A stretch of 64,000 nt of DNA from Streptacidiphilus jeojiense (GTDB lineage: Bacteria > Actinomycetota > Actinomycetes > Streptomycetales > Streptomycetaceae): assembly GCF_000719095.1 (NCBI RefSeq), contig NZ_JOEH01000029.1:1-64000 (forward strand), written 5' to 3'. The notes beneath the pieces are model-generated. The model saw nothing but the letters and a program-made list of their open reading frames with translations. It ran no database searches and had not been told where the DNA came from. How positions within the stretch are numbered: the stretch's first letter is position 1; each line of letters starts with the position of its first letter. Both the position numbers and the translations under genes were made by a program. This document shows, piece by piece, positions 8,696 to 17,362 of the stretch.

Positions 8696-9942
8696 CCGCG
8701 GATCCCTTCCAGGAGGTCGTCTGCGGGACATCGGCCCCGCTCGGCGTAGCGCTGGGCGAACCGCGCCACCGTGGCGCGCAGGTCGGCGGGGACCCCGGAG
8801 TCGGCCATCGCGGCGTCCGCCGCGCCGAAGCAGGCCCGGACGGCCTTGCCGATCACCGGGTCGGCCGGTCCGAGCCGGGCGGCCAGGCTCCACTGCTCCG
8901 CCGAGGGCACCGCCGCGCCGTTGGGGCACAGCGGCTCGGTGGCCTCCCAGGCGGCAGCGGCCGCCACCGGGTCGTCGATCAGGGTCGCGGCGAGGGCGGC
9001 GGCCACCGTCCAGTCGTCGCCGCGCTGGGTGTCGATCATGCGCAGTTCCAGCCAGCCGCGCGGGCGCACCGGCGGGAACAGCGTGGTCAGGTGGTAGTCG
9101 AGGTCGTCCAGGGCGGGCGGCCGCTCCCCGTCCGCGCCGCGGGTCCAGTCGCGGAAGGTCAGCCCGGGCGGGGCGTTCCAGTCGTCGGGTTCCGGGCGCC
9201 GCAGGCACAGCAGCGGGGCGTCCAGGGCGTAGTCGGCCCAGGCGGCCCGGGGGTCGCCGTCGTCCTCGCTGTGGGTGACCGGTGCGGTGCGGGGCGGGTC
9301 CATCCGCTCCCACACGGCCCGCCGGGTGGACCGCCAGCCGGTCGGCCGTCCGCGCCACAGCGGGGAGTTGGCGAAGGCGGCGACCAGTACCGGGCCGAGC
9401 CGGTGCACCAGTTCCCAGCGGAAGCGGTACCCGGAGGGGCCGCCGGTGTCGTCGCCGGCGTCCAGATTGACCTGCACTGCGGCCGTGGCGCGCATCATCA
9501 TCCGGCCGGAGGGTCCGACCCGGTCCAGATAGGCCTCCATGGCCCGGTACCGGGGGTGTTGCGCGATCCGGGGCGGGTCCAGGTGCGGTTCCAGTCCGTC
9601 ACCGGCGAGGACCAGTCCCTCGGCGGCCAGGGCTACGGCCAGGACCTCGGCGTCGGTGCGCAGCGCCCGCACGCAGGCGGCCAGGGTGGTGGCGGGGAGG
9701 GAGCTGAGCTCGACCTGCCCTCCGGGCTCACGGGTGAGCCTGCTGCCGTGCGGCAGCGCGCCCGGCTGCGCCAGCGGCGCCAGGGCCGCCTCCAACCGTT
9801 CCGGGCGGACCGGTCGCCGGCCGTCCGCGCCGTCGTGCACCAGCCATTCCAGCTCCAGGCCGGTGCGCCTGGGCGGGCCGGTCTTGAAACAGACCCCGTA
9901 GACGTGCTCGCGGGCTTCGCTCTCCACCAGGCGGTGTCCCAT
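8692..9942 (-). CDS. egtA: EgtA, ergothioneine-pathway glutamate-cysteine ligase
   Basis: A 416-aa GCS2-type ligase making the gamma-glutamylcysteine used by EgtB. The glutamate/ATP-site strand LELEWLVHDG is near residue 30, SRLTREPGGQVELSSLP near 65-80, and MMMRATAAVQVNLDAG near 150. The start ATG 9942 has GAGGAG 7 nt upstream; an upstream extension of 55 codons lacks an RBS and is dominated by arginine. It is first gene of the egt operon. The lyase gene egtE is not in the window, so the last step must be encoded elsewhere. Confidence 0.94.
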   Translation of the reverse strand: MGHRLVESEAREHVYGVCFKTGPPRRTGLELEWLVHDGADGRRPVRPERLEAALAPLAQPGALPHGSRLTREPGGQVELSSLPATTLAACVRALRTDAEVLAVALAAEGLVLAGDGLEPHLDPPRIAQHPRYRAMEAYLDRVGPSGRMMMRATAAVQVNLDAGDDTGGPSGYRFRWELVHRLGPVLVAAFANSPLWRGRPTGWRSTRRAVWERMDPPRTAPVTHSEDDGDPRAAWADYALDAPLLCLRRPEPDDWNAPPGLTFRDWTRGADGERPPALDDLDYHLTTLFPPVRPRGWLELRMIDTQRGDDWTVAAALAATLIDDPVAAAAAWEATEPLCPNGAAVPSAEQWSLAARLGPADPVIGKAVRACFGAADAAMADSGVPADLRATVARFAQRYAERGRCPADDLLEGIRG

Positions 9943-10175
9943 GACTCCGCTCCTCTCGTCCTCGCTCGCCCTACCCCCGGGCCGGACCCGGTACGCCTGG
10001 GGGGCCTGCTCGCGGTGGGAATGGCCGATACGGAACCGCTCCGGTGACTCCCGGGACCTGATTCCCGGGACTCTGACCAGTGAGGACCGCGCCGCCTCCG
10101 GCCGCAACTCGGGACGTCACCGGGAGTGTCCGGTGCTGCACGGCGCGCGGTCGGGAGCGCCGGGCGCGGCCAGGT

Positions 10176-10213
10176 GGTGCGGGAGGTGGTCGGGCGGTGC
10201 GGGAGGTGGTCGG
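10176..10213. repeat. two-copy direct repeat, 18-bp unit, period 20
   Basis: GGTGCGGGAGGTGGTCGG occurs at 10176-10193 and again at 10196-10213, in the gap between the protease stop and the egtA start. It is a local tandem duplication in non-coding DNA; no function is evident. Confidence 0.7.
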
Positions 10214-10227
10214 ATGGCGCCGGCGGC

Positions 10228-11133
10228 TCAGCCGAGGGATGCGGCGCGGTAGAGCGCCTCGACGTCCTGGCCGAAACCCGGCGAGTAGGACAGGTCGGCG
10301 GTGAGGCCGCCGGCCTGGTAGCCGCCGATGGCGCCGACCACGGTGCCCCGGCCGTCCGGGCCGACCGCGGCCAGCAGCGGACTGCCGCTGGTGCCGCCGG
10401 TCATCCCCCGGCAGGGGAACTGCGCCTGGTCCAAGCCGAAGCCGATCAGCCGGTTCGCGCAGATCACCGGGCGCTCGCCGGTGCGCGGATAGCCGACCGC
10501 CTCGACCGGGCCGTGCCAGTGCGGCTCGAAGGCGACCCCCTCGGCTCCCACCGCCTGCTCCACCGGCTTGCCGCCGTTCAGCGGACGGGTCGTCAGGAAG
10601 GCCACGTCGAAGTCGGGGTCCCCGCCGCGCCACCAGCGCGGATCAGCCACCACCCGGGTCACCGCCCAGGTCCCGAACGGGCGCCGGCCCTCGTGGTAGC
10701 CGGGCACGAACAGCAGCGAGTCCCCCGACCGGGCGGCCTCCTCCGCGGAGGCCCGGCCCGGGGCCACCACGCAGTGGGCCGCGGTGACCAGGACGTTCCG
10801 GCCGGGGCTGTCCACCACCGCCGCGGTGCAGAAGTGCTCGGTGGGACGGCCGTCCACGGTCGCGAAGACCGCTCCCACCTGGGGAACCACCTTGGCCGGC
10901 CGGACGCTCGGCGCAGCGGCGCTGTCCTTGGAGCCGGCGCCGTCCGCGCCGTCCGCGCTGGGCGGCAGGGCGGGCACCGCGCCGGGGAGGATCCCCACCG
11001 ACAGCGCGGCCGCCGCCGGGTGCCCGGGTCCGGCGCTCTGCGACGCGGCGTCAGGCGAGGCGTGCCACACCATCAGCGCCAGTGCCACGCCGGCCCACAG
11101 CAGGCCGGATCGCGGCGACAGACGGTTCGTCAT
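10228..11133 (-). CDS. secreted trypsin-like (V8-type) serine protease
   Basis: A 301-aa exported chymotrypsin-fold protease. Residues 1-32 form a signal peptide or N-terminal anchor, and a low-complexity linker follows to about 75. The catalytic triad is visible: His in LVTAAHC, Asp in DFDVAFL, Ser in MTGGTSGSPLL. The C-terminus GTVVGAIGGYQAGG..SYSPGFG is shared with the lipoprotein protease at 56.8-57.7 kb. The ATG at 11133 is used because the longer form has no RBS. It is transcribed away from the ATPase gene at 11.5 kb and towards egtA. The substrate is unknown. Confidence 0.88.
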   Translation of the reverse strand: MTNRLSPRSGLLWAGVALALMVWHASPDAASQSAGPGHPAAAALSVGILPGAVPALPPSADGADGAGSKDSAAAPSVRPAKVVPQVGAVFATVDGRPTEHFCTAAVVDSPGRNVLVTAAHCVVAPGRASAEEAARSGDSLLFVPGYHEGRRPFGTWAVTRVVADPRWWRGGDPDFDVAFLTTRPLNGGKPVEQAVGAEGVAFEPHWHGPVEAVGYPRTGERPVICANRLIGFGLDQAQFPCRGMTGGTSGSPLLAAVGPDGRGTVVGAIGGYQAGGLTADLSYSPGFGQDVEALYRAASLG

Positions 11134-11516
11134 ATCTCCGCATCCTGGCCTGGTCCGGAGTACCCGACCAACGGGGACCGGCATCCGGGTGACCGGCTGC
11201 GGATGGGCGGTCGCGCCGGTGCTGACGCCGGATCAGCGGGGCCGGACCCGGCCCTTCCCCGCCGACCCCCAGACCAGGATGTGGGGGGCGACGGGCGGGC
11301 GGAGGGGAACCGCGAGCGGCCTCCCCGGAAGACGGTAGCGTGCCGCGCCCGGATTTGGAAAGCGCTTTCCCGCCCTTTCGGCAGTCCCCACTGTGGCCTT
11401 TGGGCCCGGTCGGCTCGGGCAGTTCGACCGATGTCCGCACCCCTGGGCCTGCCTACCGTGGAAGGGCGGGAGCAACCGCCCCCGGACCGCCCGACCCGCC
11501 GATGGGAGCCGTCACC
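11134..11516. other. 383-bp divergent intergenic region
   Basis: It lies between the minus-strand protease and the plus-strand ATPase gene, so it should hold both promoters. The only clear structure is the palindrome at 11357-11370. A TACCGT at 11454-11459 could be a -10 for the plus-strand gene but has no convincing -35. No small ORF with a credible RBS was found. Confidence 0.5.
11357..11370. promoter_or_regulatory. LacI/GalR-family operator-like palindrome
   Basis: GGAAAGCGCTTTCC is a perfect 14-bp palindrome with a central CG step. It closely resembles LacI/GalR-family sites, for example the Gram-positive cre consensus TGAAANCGNTTTCA. It is 160 bp from the ATPase start and 224 bp from the protease start. 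No LacI-family gene or sugar operon adjoins it. Confidence 0.45.
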
Positions 11517-11960
11517 ATGAGCAGCGCCGCGGACATGTCCCTGCCCAGCCGCACCCGCGCCGCGTCGCAGGCGCGGATGGCGCTGACCGCTGTGGCGGCC
11601 GGGCACGAGCTGGTGGACGACGGCAGGCTGCTGATGACCGAGGCGGTGGCCAACGCCGTCGAGCACACCGACGGCGACGATGTGCGCATCCTGATCCGGC
11701 ACGACGAGCGCTCCGGCGTGCTGGTCTGCGCGGTGCGCGACAACGGCGCCGCGCTGGGCGCCGACGGCGGGGACAACCGCGACCGCGCGGCCGCCCACGA
11801 CTGCGAGCGGGACGACGCCTCGGCGGCGGCCCTGTCCGAGAGCGGCCGCGGCCTGCAACTGATCGAGGAACTCAGCGCGCAGTGGGGGTGCGAGGTGGAC
11901 GCCACCGGCAAGTGGATCTGGTTCGCCCTGGTCCCCGGAGCAGCGGACCCCGACGCCTGA
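11517..11960 (+). CDS. ATP-binding protein, anti-sigma regulatory (HATPase_c_2) type
   Basis: A 147-aa single-domain GHKL ATPase of the SpoIIAB/RsbW-like family, abundant in streptomycetes. The N box is LLMTEAVANAVEHTD (about 40-54), G1-type VRDNGAAL is near 78, and SGRGLQLIEELSAQWG is the G2 lid near 105-120. The terminal GKWIWFAL strand is standard. Such proteins bind or phosphorylate anti-sigma-factor antagonists. No sigma factor or antagonist neighbours it. The ATG at 11517 follows GATGGGAG. An unusual His/Asp-rich insertion (GDNRDRAAAHDCERDD) sits between the G1 and G2 boxes. Confidence 0.85.
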   Translation: MSSAADMSLPSRTRAASQARMALTAVAAGHELVDDGRLLMTEAVANAVEHTDGDDVRILIRHDERSGVLVCAVRDNGAALGADGGDNRDRAAAHDCERDDASAAALSESGRGLQLIEELSAQWGCEVDATGKWIWFALVPGAADPDA

Positions 11961-12230
11961 CCTCTGACCGCGGTGCGCGGCCGCAGTGCCCGACCGCGGC
12001 GCCCTCCACGGTCGGAGCAAGTCCCGCGGCAGGACTGCTGACGGCCGGTCAGCCCGCAGGTACCGGCCCGGATCCCGGACGGGCGGCGACCATCCGCGTG
12101 AACGGTGCCCGGATCCCGAGATGCGGGGGCTCGGTGCGGAGTGTCTCGTCGTGTCTGCGGGCCGCGGATTCCGACGGCCCGTCGGACCGCCGACGAGGAC
12201 GGCCCGCACCCCCCGTTCATGGAGGACTCC

Positions 12231-12734
12231 ATGCGCACTGCGCGCACCCTGGCCGTCTGTGCCCTCACCGCCGCCGCCCTCGCCCTTCCGACCGCTGCCT
12301 CCTTCGCGGCGGGCAACGAAGGCCAGATCGAGGCCAACCCGAGCAGGGTCAGGCCCGGCGGCACGGTGACCCTGAGCACCGCCGAGACCACCTGCCCCAA
12401 GGACAGCAGCATCCGGGTCTCCGAGCAGAACAAGGGCTGGTCGGCCACCCTGACCAAGGGCACCATGTCCCTGGTGGGCACCCTGAGGGTCCCGTCCACC
12501 GCCAAGGCCGGCACCTACACCGTGGTCGGCAGCTGCCCCACCGGCGGCCTCATCGTCGCCGGTGAGTTCACCGTCGTCGGCACCGCCGTGCCCACCGGTT
12601 CGGTCAGCACCGGCCTGGGCGGCGGCTCCAGCGACGGGAACACCGCCGAGATCGCCGGCGGCGCCGCGCTGGCCGCCATGGCCCTGGGCGGCGCCGTGTA
12701 CCTGCGCCGCCGCGCCGCCGCCCAGCGCGGCTGA
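12231..12734 (+). CDS. secreted protein with C-terminal membrane anchor, probable sortase partner
   Basis: A 167-aa exported protein. It has a signal peptide at 1-27 (cleavage after SFA), an Ig-like beta-rich domain at about 30-115 with two cysteines (TTCPKDSS, VGSCPTGG), a Gly/Ser linker, a hydrophobic helix at about 140-158, and the basic tail YLRRRAAAQRG. This is the layout of a sortase substrate, but no LPXTG or LAXTG motif is visible; the segment before the helix reads GNTAEIAGG. A GGAGG site precedes ATG 12231. A class F sortase follows 128 bp downstream, a pairing seen in many streptomycetes. Confidence 0.78.
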   Translation: MRTARTLAVCALTAAALALPTAASFAAGNEGQIEANPSRVRPGGTVTLSTAETTCPKDSSIRVSEQNKGWSATLTKGTMSLVGTLRVPSTAKAGTYTVVGSCPTGGLIVAGEFTVVGTAVPTGSVSTGLGGGSSDGNTAEIAGGAALAAMALGGAVYLRRRAAAQRG

Positions 12735-12770
12735 GGCACCGGCCCGGCACGCACAGCGCAGAGCGCGCCC

Positions 12771-12808
12771 GGGAGGCAGCCGTCCCCGATCGGGGACGGC
12801 TGCCTCCC
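12771..12808. terminator. 38-bp perfect palindrome between secreted protein and sortase
   Basis: The full stretch GGGAGGCAGCCGTCCCCG-AT-complement is self-complementary. As RNA it would form a 17-bp stem with a GATC tetraloop. It lies 37 bp after the upstream stop and 55 bp before the sortase ATG. It probably terminates or attenuates transcription, setting the ratio of substrate to sortase. Confidence 0.6.
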
Positions 12809-12862
12809 CTGCCCCGACGGACCCGCGACCGGTCGCCCCACCTGCGAAGAGAGCGCCTCAGC

Positions 12863-13594
12863 ATGACCTCGAAGCGTGTGCGCAACAACCGGGTCGTGGC
12901 CCTGGTCGCGGCAGCGGCCCTGGGCACCGGGGCATGGCTGCTGTACGACGGCAGCACCACCGTCGAGCGCCCGCCGCAGCCCTCCGCGGCCGACGCCTTC
13001 GACGCACCCATACCCTCGCCTTCACCGACCGACGGCACCGGTGCACGCCCCAAGGTCCCCGCGCGGGCGAAGGTGCGTCCGCTGGCGGCCTCCGTCCCGG
13101 TCCGGGTCAAGATCCCCGCGATCGGCGTCGACGCGCCGGTGACCCTGCTCGGCCTGGACTCCGCCGGCCACCTGCAGGTGCCGGACGACACCGACCGCAA
13201 CCTGGCCGGCTGGTACCGCAACGGGCCGGCCCCGGGCACCGTCGGCAACGCGATCATCGACGGCCATGTCGACACCCTCCAGGGCCCCGCGGTGTTCTAC
13301 CTGCTGGGCTCGCTGCACAAGGGCGCCACCGTGGAGGTCGACCTCAGGGACCGGCGGGCGGCCGTCTTCACCGTCGACGCGATCGAGGTCTACCCCAAGG
13401 ACGCGTTCCCCTCCAAGCGCGTCTACGGCCCCACCCGCGACCCCGAGCTGCGCGTGATCACCTGCGGCGGCGGCTACAGCAGGGCCTCCGGCTACCTGGG
13501 CAACGTGGTGCTGTACGCCCATCTGACCGCCACCCGGGGATCTGAGAAGTCGTCAGTCCGGGACCCGTCGCGGTTCCTTGAGTTCAGAACCTGA
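12863..13594 (+). CDS. class F sortase
   Basis: A 243-aa membrane-anchored transpeptidase that cleaves a sorting signal and joins the protein to a cell-surface nucleophile. Residues 1-30 are a signal anchor and about 35-75 a Pro/Ala linker. The sortase beta-barrel follows, with His135 in DGHVD, Cys201 in VITCGGGY and a likely Arg207. Class F members have this short layout. The C-terminus after YAHL runs on for about 20 charged residues (GSEKSSVRDPSRFLEFRT), longer than usual, possibly because the normal stop was lost. ATG 12863 follows AGAGAGCG. Confidence 0.9.
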   Translation: MTSKRVRNNRVVALVAAAALGTGAWLLYDGSTTVERPPQPSAADAFDAPIPSPSPTDGTGARPKVPARAKVRPLAASVPVRVKIPAIGVDAPVTLLGLDSAGHLQVPDDTDRNLAGWYRNGPAPGTVGNAIIDGHVDTLQGPAVFYLLGSLHKGATVEVDLRDRRAAVFTVDAIEVYPKDAFPSKRVYGPTRDPELRVITCGGGYSRASGYLGNVVLYAHLTATRGSEKSSVRDPSRFLEFRT

Positions 13595-13905
13595 AGGTTG
13601 CGGAAACCGGCCCAGACCTTGACCGGGCCACCTCAGGCGGGTTCAATCGCAGACGGGAGCAGGCATCTGACCAGCCATCAGAGAGCCTGTCAGGAGCGGA
13701 TCTCAGCCTACAGCCAGCCGTTCCGCAGGCAATCAGTCCGGCTCCCACGCCCCGGGACTACGGCCCCCTGTGGAAGGGCTGTGTTCACGTTGCGAAGCCT
13801 TCCGGGTCGCCCACAGCTCCTGTCCCTCCGCCCGGCCCTGCCCGGCTGACGACTCACCCCGCTCGCGCGCGGGCGCTGCTCACCCCACCCCGCTTTGGAG
13901 GCATC
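13595..13905. other. 311-bp intergenic region upstream of the GH3 gene
   Basis: Base composition is less GC-rich than the flanking genes and no credible ORF is present. I see no clear promoter or operator. The region follows the unusual sortase tail and may be a rearrangement scar, but no inverted-repeat ends or target duplication could be identified. Confidence 0.4.
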
Positions 13906-16900
13906 GTGCGCACGTTCCGGAGACCAGCCAGAAAACAGACGTCCTGCCTGGTGACCCTGGCCCTGGTGGCCGGCGGTTCCGGCCTCCTGGGGGTGGTCGC
14001 CCCGGCCGCCGACGCCAGGACCGTCTCGCCGTCGGCGACCCCCGCGGCCGCTCCCGCCGCATGTCCCTGGGTGCACTCCAGCGCGCCGATCCCGCAGCGG
14101 GTCAGCCAGCTCCTGGCGAAGATGACCACCGCTCAGAAGGTGACCCTGGCCACCGGGGCCACCGGCTCCAGCTACGTCGGCTTCACCCCGGCCATCGGCT
14201 CGCTGTGCATACCGGCGATGAACCTGGAGGACGGGCCGGCCGGGGTCGCCGACGGCATGACCGGCGTCACCCAGCTCCCGGCCCCGGTCAATGTCGCCTC
14301 GACCTGGGACACCGCGGCCGAGCAGACCTACGGCAGGGCCATCGGCTCGGAGGAGGCGGCCAAGGGCACCACCGTCGACCTCGGCCCGACCATCAACATC
14401 ACCCGCGACCCGCGCTGGGGGCGGGCCTTCGAGGCGATGGGCGAGGACCCGTACCTCAACGGCCAGCTCGGCGCCGCCGACATCCGCGGGGTGCAGTCCA
14501 CCGGAGTGATGGCGCAGGTCAAGCACCTGGCCGTGTACAACCAGGAGACCAACCGCAACACGCCCTCCGACAACGCGGTGATCAGCAACCGCACCATGCA
14601 GGAGATCTACCTGCCCGCGTTCCAGGACTCGGTGCAGCAGGGCGCGGCCTCCTCGGTGATGTGCTCCTACAGCACGATCAACGGCACCTACGCCTGCCAG
14701 AACCCGTACCTGCTCAGCACCGTGCTGCGCCAGCAGTTCGGCTTCACCGGCTTCGTCACCTCGGACTGGGGCGCCACCCACGCCACCGCCGCCTCCGCCA
14801 ACGCCGGCCTGAACCAGGACATGCCCGGCAACGACGGCTACTACGGCAGCGCCCTGCAGAGCGCGGTGGCCAACGGCTCAGTCAGCCTGGCCACGCTGAA
14901 CTCGCTGACGTCGAGCATCCTGACCGAGATGTTCGCCTTCGGCCAGTTCGACAAGGCCCCGACCGGCTCACCGGCGCAGACCGCCACCAGCACCGCGAAC
15001 CAGAGCACCGCCGTCCAACTCGCCGAGGAGGGCACGGTGCTGCTGAAGAACAGCGGCAGCCTGCTCCCGCTGGGATCGGCCATCCGGTCGCTGGCGGTGA
15101 TCGGCGCCGACGCCTCGACCGCCGTGCAGAGCGCCGGCGGCGGCAGCGCGGCCGTCAACTCCAGCGGCACCGTCACCCCGCTCCAGGGGATCACCTCGCG
15201 GGCCGCCGGCAGCGGCGTCACCGTCAGCTACAACGACGGCTCCTCCAGCAGCTCGGCCGCCTCGCTCGCCGCCTCCGCGGGTGCCGCGGTCGTCTTCGTC
15301 AGCGACTTCGAGAGCGAAGGCAGCGACCTGAGCGGCATCGACCTGCCCAGCGCCGAGAACTCGCTGATCTCCGCCGTGGCCGCGGCCAACCCCAACACCG
15401 TCGTGGTGCTCAACACCGGCTCCGCGGTGACCATGCCCTGGATCGGCTCGGTCAAGGGTGTGCTGGAGGGCTGGTACCCGGGCCAGGGCGACGGTACCGC
15501 CGTCGCCGCGCTGCTGTTCGGCGACGCGAACCCGTCCGGCCACCTGCCGGTGACCTTCCCGACGTCGCTGTCCCAGGTGCCGGCCCACACCACGGCGCAG
15601 TGGCCGGGCAGCAACGGCACCGTGCAGTACTCCGAGGGCGTGGACGTGGGCTACCGCTACTACGACGCCAACGGCCTGACCCCGCTGTTCCCCTTCGGCT
15701 TCGGCCTGTCCTACACCAGCTTCGGCTTCAGCAACCTGCACGTCGGCACGCTGTCGGCGGGCGGCGCCGCCACGGTGACCGCGACCGTCACCAACACCGG
15801 CTCGCGGGAGGGCGCCGACGTCGCCCAGCTGTACGTCACCCAGCCCACGGCGTCCGGCGAACCGCCGAAGCAGCTCCAGGGGTTCGCCCGGGTCGACCTC
15901 CAGCCCGGTGCCAGTCAGACCGTCAGCTTCCCGCTGACGCAGCAGAGCCTGCAGTACTACAACGCCACCTCCAACGCCTGGGCCACCAGCACCGGCAGCT
16001 ACGGCATCTCGGTCGGCGACTCGGACGCCAACCTGCCGTTGACCGGGACGCTGTCCGTCACCTCGGCCCAGCTGGGCCAGCCGCTGACGGTCACCAGCCC
16101 CGGCTCGCAGGAGGGCCTGGCCGGCTCGCCGGTGTCGGTCCAGCTGGCGGCGCACGACACCACCGCCGCGCAGACCCCCTCCTTCAGCGCGACCGGACTG
16201 CCGGCGGGCACCTCGATCTCCGCCGCCGGGCTCATCAGCGGCACACCGACCGCCGCGGGTACTTCCACCGTCACCGTCACCGCCCAGGACGGCGCCGGCG
16301 CTCTCGCGTCGACCACCTTCCTGTGGACCGTGGTGCCGGCCGACGCGACCGCGGCCACTCCCCTGGTCGGCGTCGGTGGCCTCTGCCTCGACGTGGCCGG
16401 TGACAGCAACACCGACGGCTCCAAGGTCGAGGTCTACACCTGCAACGGCACCAACGGCCAGGAATGGAGCGAGGCTTCCAACAGCACGGTCCAGGCGGCC
16501 GGCAAGTGCCTGGACGTGCAGTCGGCCGGCACCGCCGACGGCACCCTGGTCGACCTCTACACCTGCAACGGGACCGGCGCCCAGGTCTGGCAGCCGCAGA
16601 CCGACGGCGCACTGCTCAACCCGGCCTCCGGCAAGTGCCTGACCGACCCGAACTCCTCCACCACCAACGGCACCCAGGTCACCATCTCCACCTGCACCGG
16701 CGCCGCGAACCAGTCCTGGACCTCCCCGGCGGCCACCTCCGGCGGTTCCGGCTCCACCGGCCAGGTGACCGGCTACGCGGGGCTCTGCCTCGACGTGGCG
16801 GGGGCCAGTACCGTGGACAAGACCAAGGTGGACGTCTACACCTGCAACGGCACCGCCGCCCAGCAGTGGACCGTGTCGGGCGGAACGCTGCAGGCGCTGG

Positions 16901-17136
16901 GCAAGTGCCTGGACGTCAACGCGGCCGGCACCGCCAACGGCACCCTGGTCGACCTCTACACCTGCAACGGCACCGGGGCACAGGTCTGGCAGCCCCAGAC
17001 GAACGGGACACTGCTCAACCCGAACTCCGGCAAGTGCCTGGACGACACCGGATCCTCCACCACGCCCGGCACCCAGGTGCAGATCTGGACCTGCACCGGA
17101 GCGGCCAACCAGTCCTGGACGCTGCCCCAGAGCTGA
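13906..17136 (+). CDS. secreted GH3 beta-glucosidase-type glycosidase with two ricin-type lectin domains
   Basis: A 1076-aa exported enzyme hydrolysing beta-linked sugars from non-reducing ends. The start is GTG with TTTGGAGG upstream. The order is signal peptide 1-37; GH3 N-terminal barrel with nucleophile Asp287 in VTSDWGATH; GH3 C-terminal domain with probable acid/base Glu471 in ESEGSDLSG; fibronectin-like domain (about 610-710); Ig-like putative-binding repeat (about 720-810); then two CBM13 beta-trefoils (about 820-945 and 955-1076) with repeated CLDV...TCNG and QxW motifs. The two trefoils are near copies, indicating recent internal duplication. The substrate could be beta-glucoside, xyloside or another plant glycan. 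Confidence 0.92.
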   Translation: MRTFRRPARKQTSCLVTLALVAGGSGLLGVVAPAADARTVSPSATPAAAPAACPWVHSSAPIPQRVSQLLAKMTTAQKVTLATGATGSSYVGFTPAIGSLCIPAMNLEDGPAGVADGMTGVTQLPAPVNVASTWDTAAEQTYGRAIGSEEAAKGTTVDLGPTINITRDPRWGRAFEAMGEDPYLNGQLGAADIRGVQSTGVMAQVKHLAVYNQETNRNTPSDNAVISNRTMQEIYLPAFQDSVQQGAASSVMCSYSTINGTYACQNPYLLSTVLRQQFGFTGFVTSDWGATHATAASANAGLNQDMPGNDGYYGSALQSAVANGSVSLATLNSLTSSILTEMFAFGQFDKAPTGSPAQTATSTANQSTAVQLAEEGTVLLKNSGSLLPLGSAIRSLAVIGADASTAVQSAGGGSAAVNSSGTVTPLQGITSRAAGSGVTVSYNDGSSSSSAASLAASAGAAVVFVSDFESEGSDLSGIDLPSAENSLISAVAAANPNTVVVLNTGSAVTMPWIGSVKGVLEGWYPGQGDGTAVAALLFGDANPSGHLPVTFPTSLSQVPAHTTAQWPGSNGTVQYSEGVDVGYRYYDANGLTPLFPFGFGLSYTSFGFSNLHVGTLSAGGAATVTATVTNTGSREGADVAQLYVTQPTASGEPPKQLQGFARVDLQPGASQTVSFPLTQQSLQYYNATSNAWATSTGSYGISVGDSDANLPLTGTLSVTSAQLGQPLTVTSPGSQEGLAGSPVSVQLAAHDTTAAQTPSFSATGLPAGTSISAAGLISGTPTAAGTSTVTVTAQDGAGALASTTFLWTVVPADATAATPLVGVGGLCLDVAGDSNTDGSKVEVYTCNGTNGQEWSEASNSTVQAAGKCLDVQSAGTADGTLVDLYTCNGTGAQVWQPQTDGALLNPASGKCLTDPNSSTTNGTQVTISTCTGAANQSWTSPAATSGGSGSTGQVTGYAGLCLDVAGASTVDKTKVDVYTCNGTAAQQWTVSGGTLQALGKCLDVNAAGTANGTLVDLYTCNGTGAQVWQPQTNGTLLNPNSGKCLDDTGSSTTPGTQVQIWTCTGAANQSWTLPQS
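16381..17125 (+). repeat. intragenic duplication encoding the two ricin-type domains of the GH3 enzyme
   Basis: The segment from about 16381 to 16720 is repeated from about 16785 to 17125 with high nucleotide identity. For instance, the stretch encoding GTLVDLYTCNGTGAQVWQPQT occurs at about 16541-16602 and again at about 16940-17000. Unit length is about 400 bp. It supports recent domain duplication. Confidence 0.7.
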
Positions 17137-17161
17137 GCCTCCCGACCCGGAAACCAAGACC

Positions 17162-17198
17162 GCCCCTGGCCGGTGACCCCACGTCACCGGCCAGGGGC
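17162..17198 (+). terminator. strong hairpin terminator after the GH3 gene
   Basis: Perfect 16-bp arms (17162-17177 and 17183-17198; GCCCCTGGCCGGTGAC) with a CCCAC loop, 25 bp after the stop codon. Confidence 0.75.
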
Positions 17199-17362
17199 CT
17201 CTCCTGCCACGTCTGTCGGCGCCGACACGAAGGAAACTGCCCGCCTGCGCGTCCCGGCGCCGCGTACGCTGCCGCTGTGGACCACCCCGGTCACTGACTC
17301 CGGTCGCTGACCCCGGCGGGTGATCACCATCGACAGACAACGTCCCATCAGGAGGTCGCTCC

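Noticed and set aside
10016..10040. SigR-like GGGAAT element on the plus strand upstream of the protease
   Set aside because: Both flanking genes are on the minus strand and the GTT -10 is not at the required spacing.
12640..12734. LPXTG-type sorting signal in the sortase-adjacent protein
   Set aside because: No LPXTG, LAXTG or close variant was found; only the hydrophobic helix and basic tail are visible.
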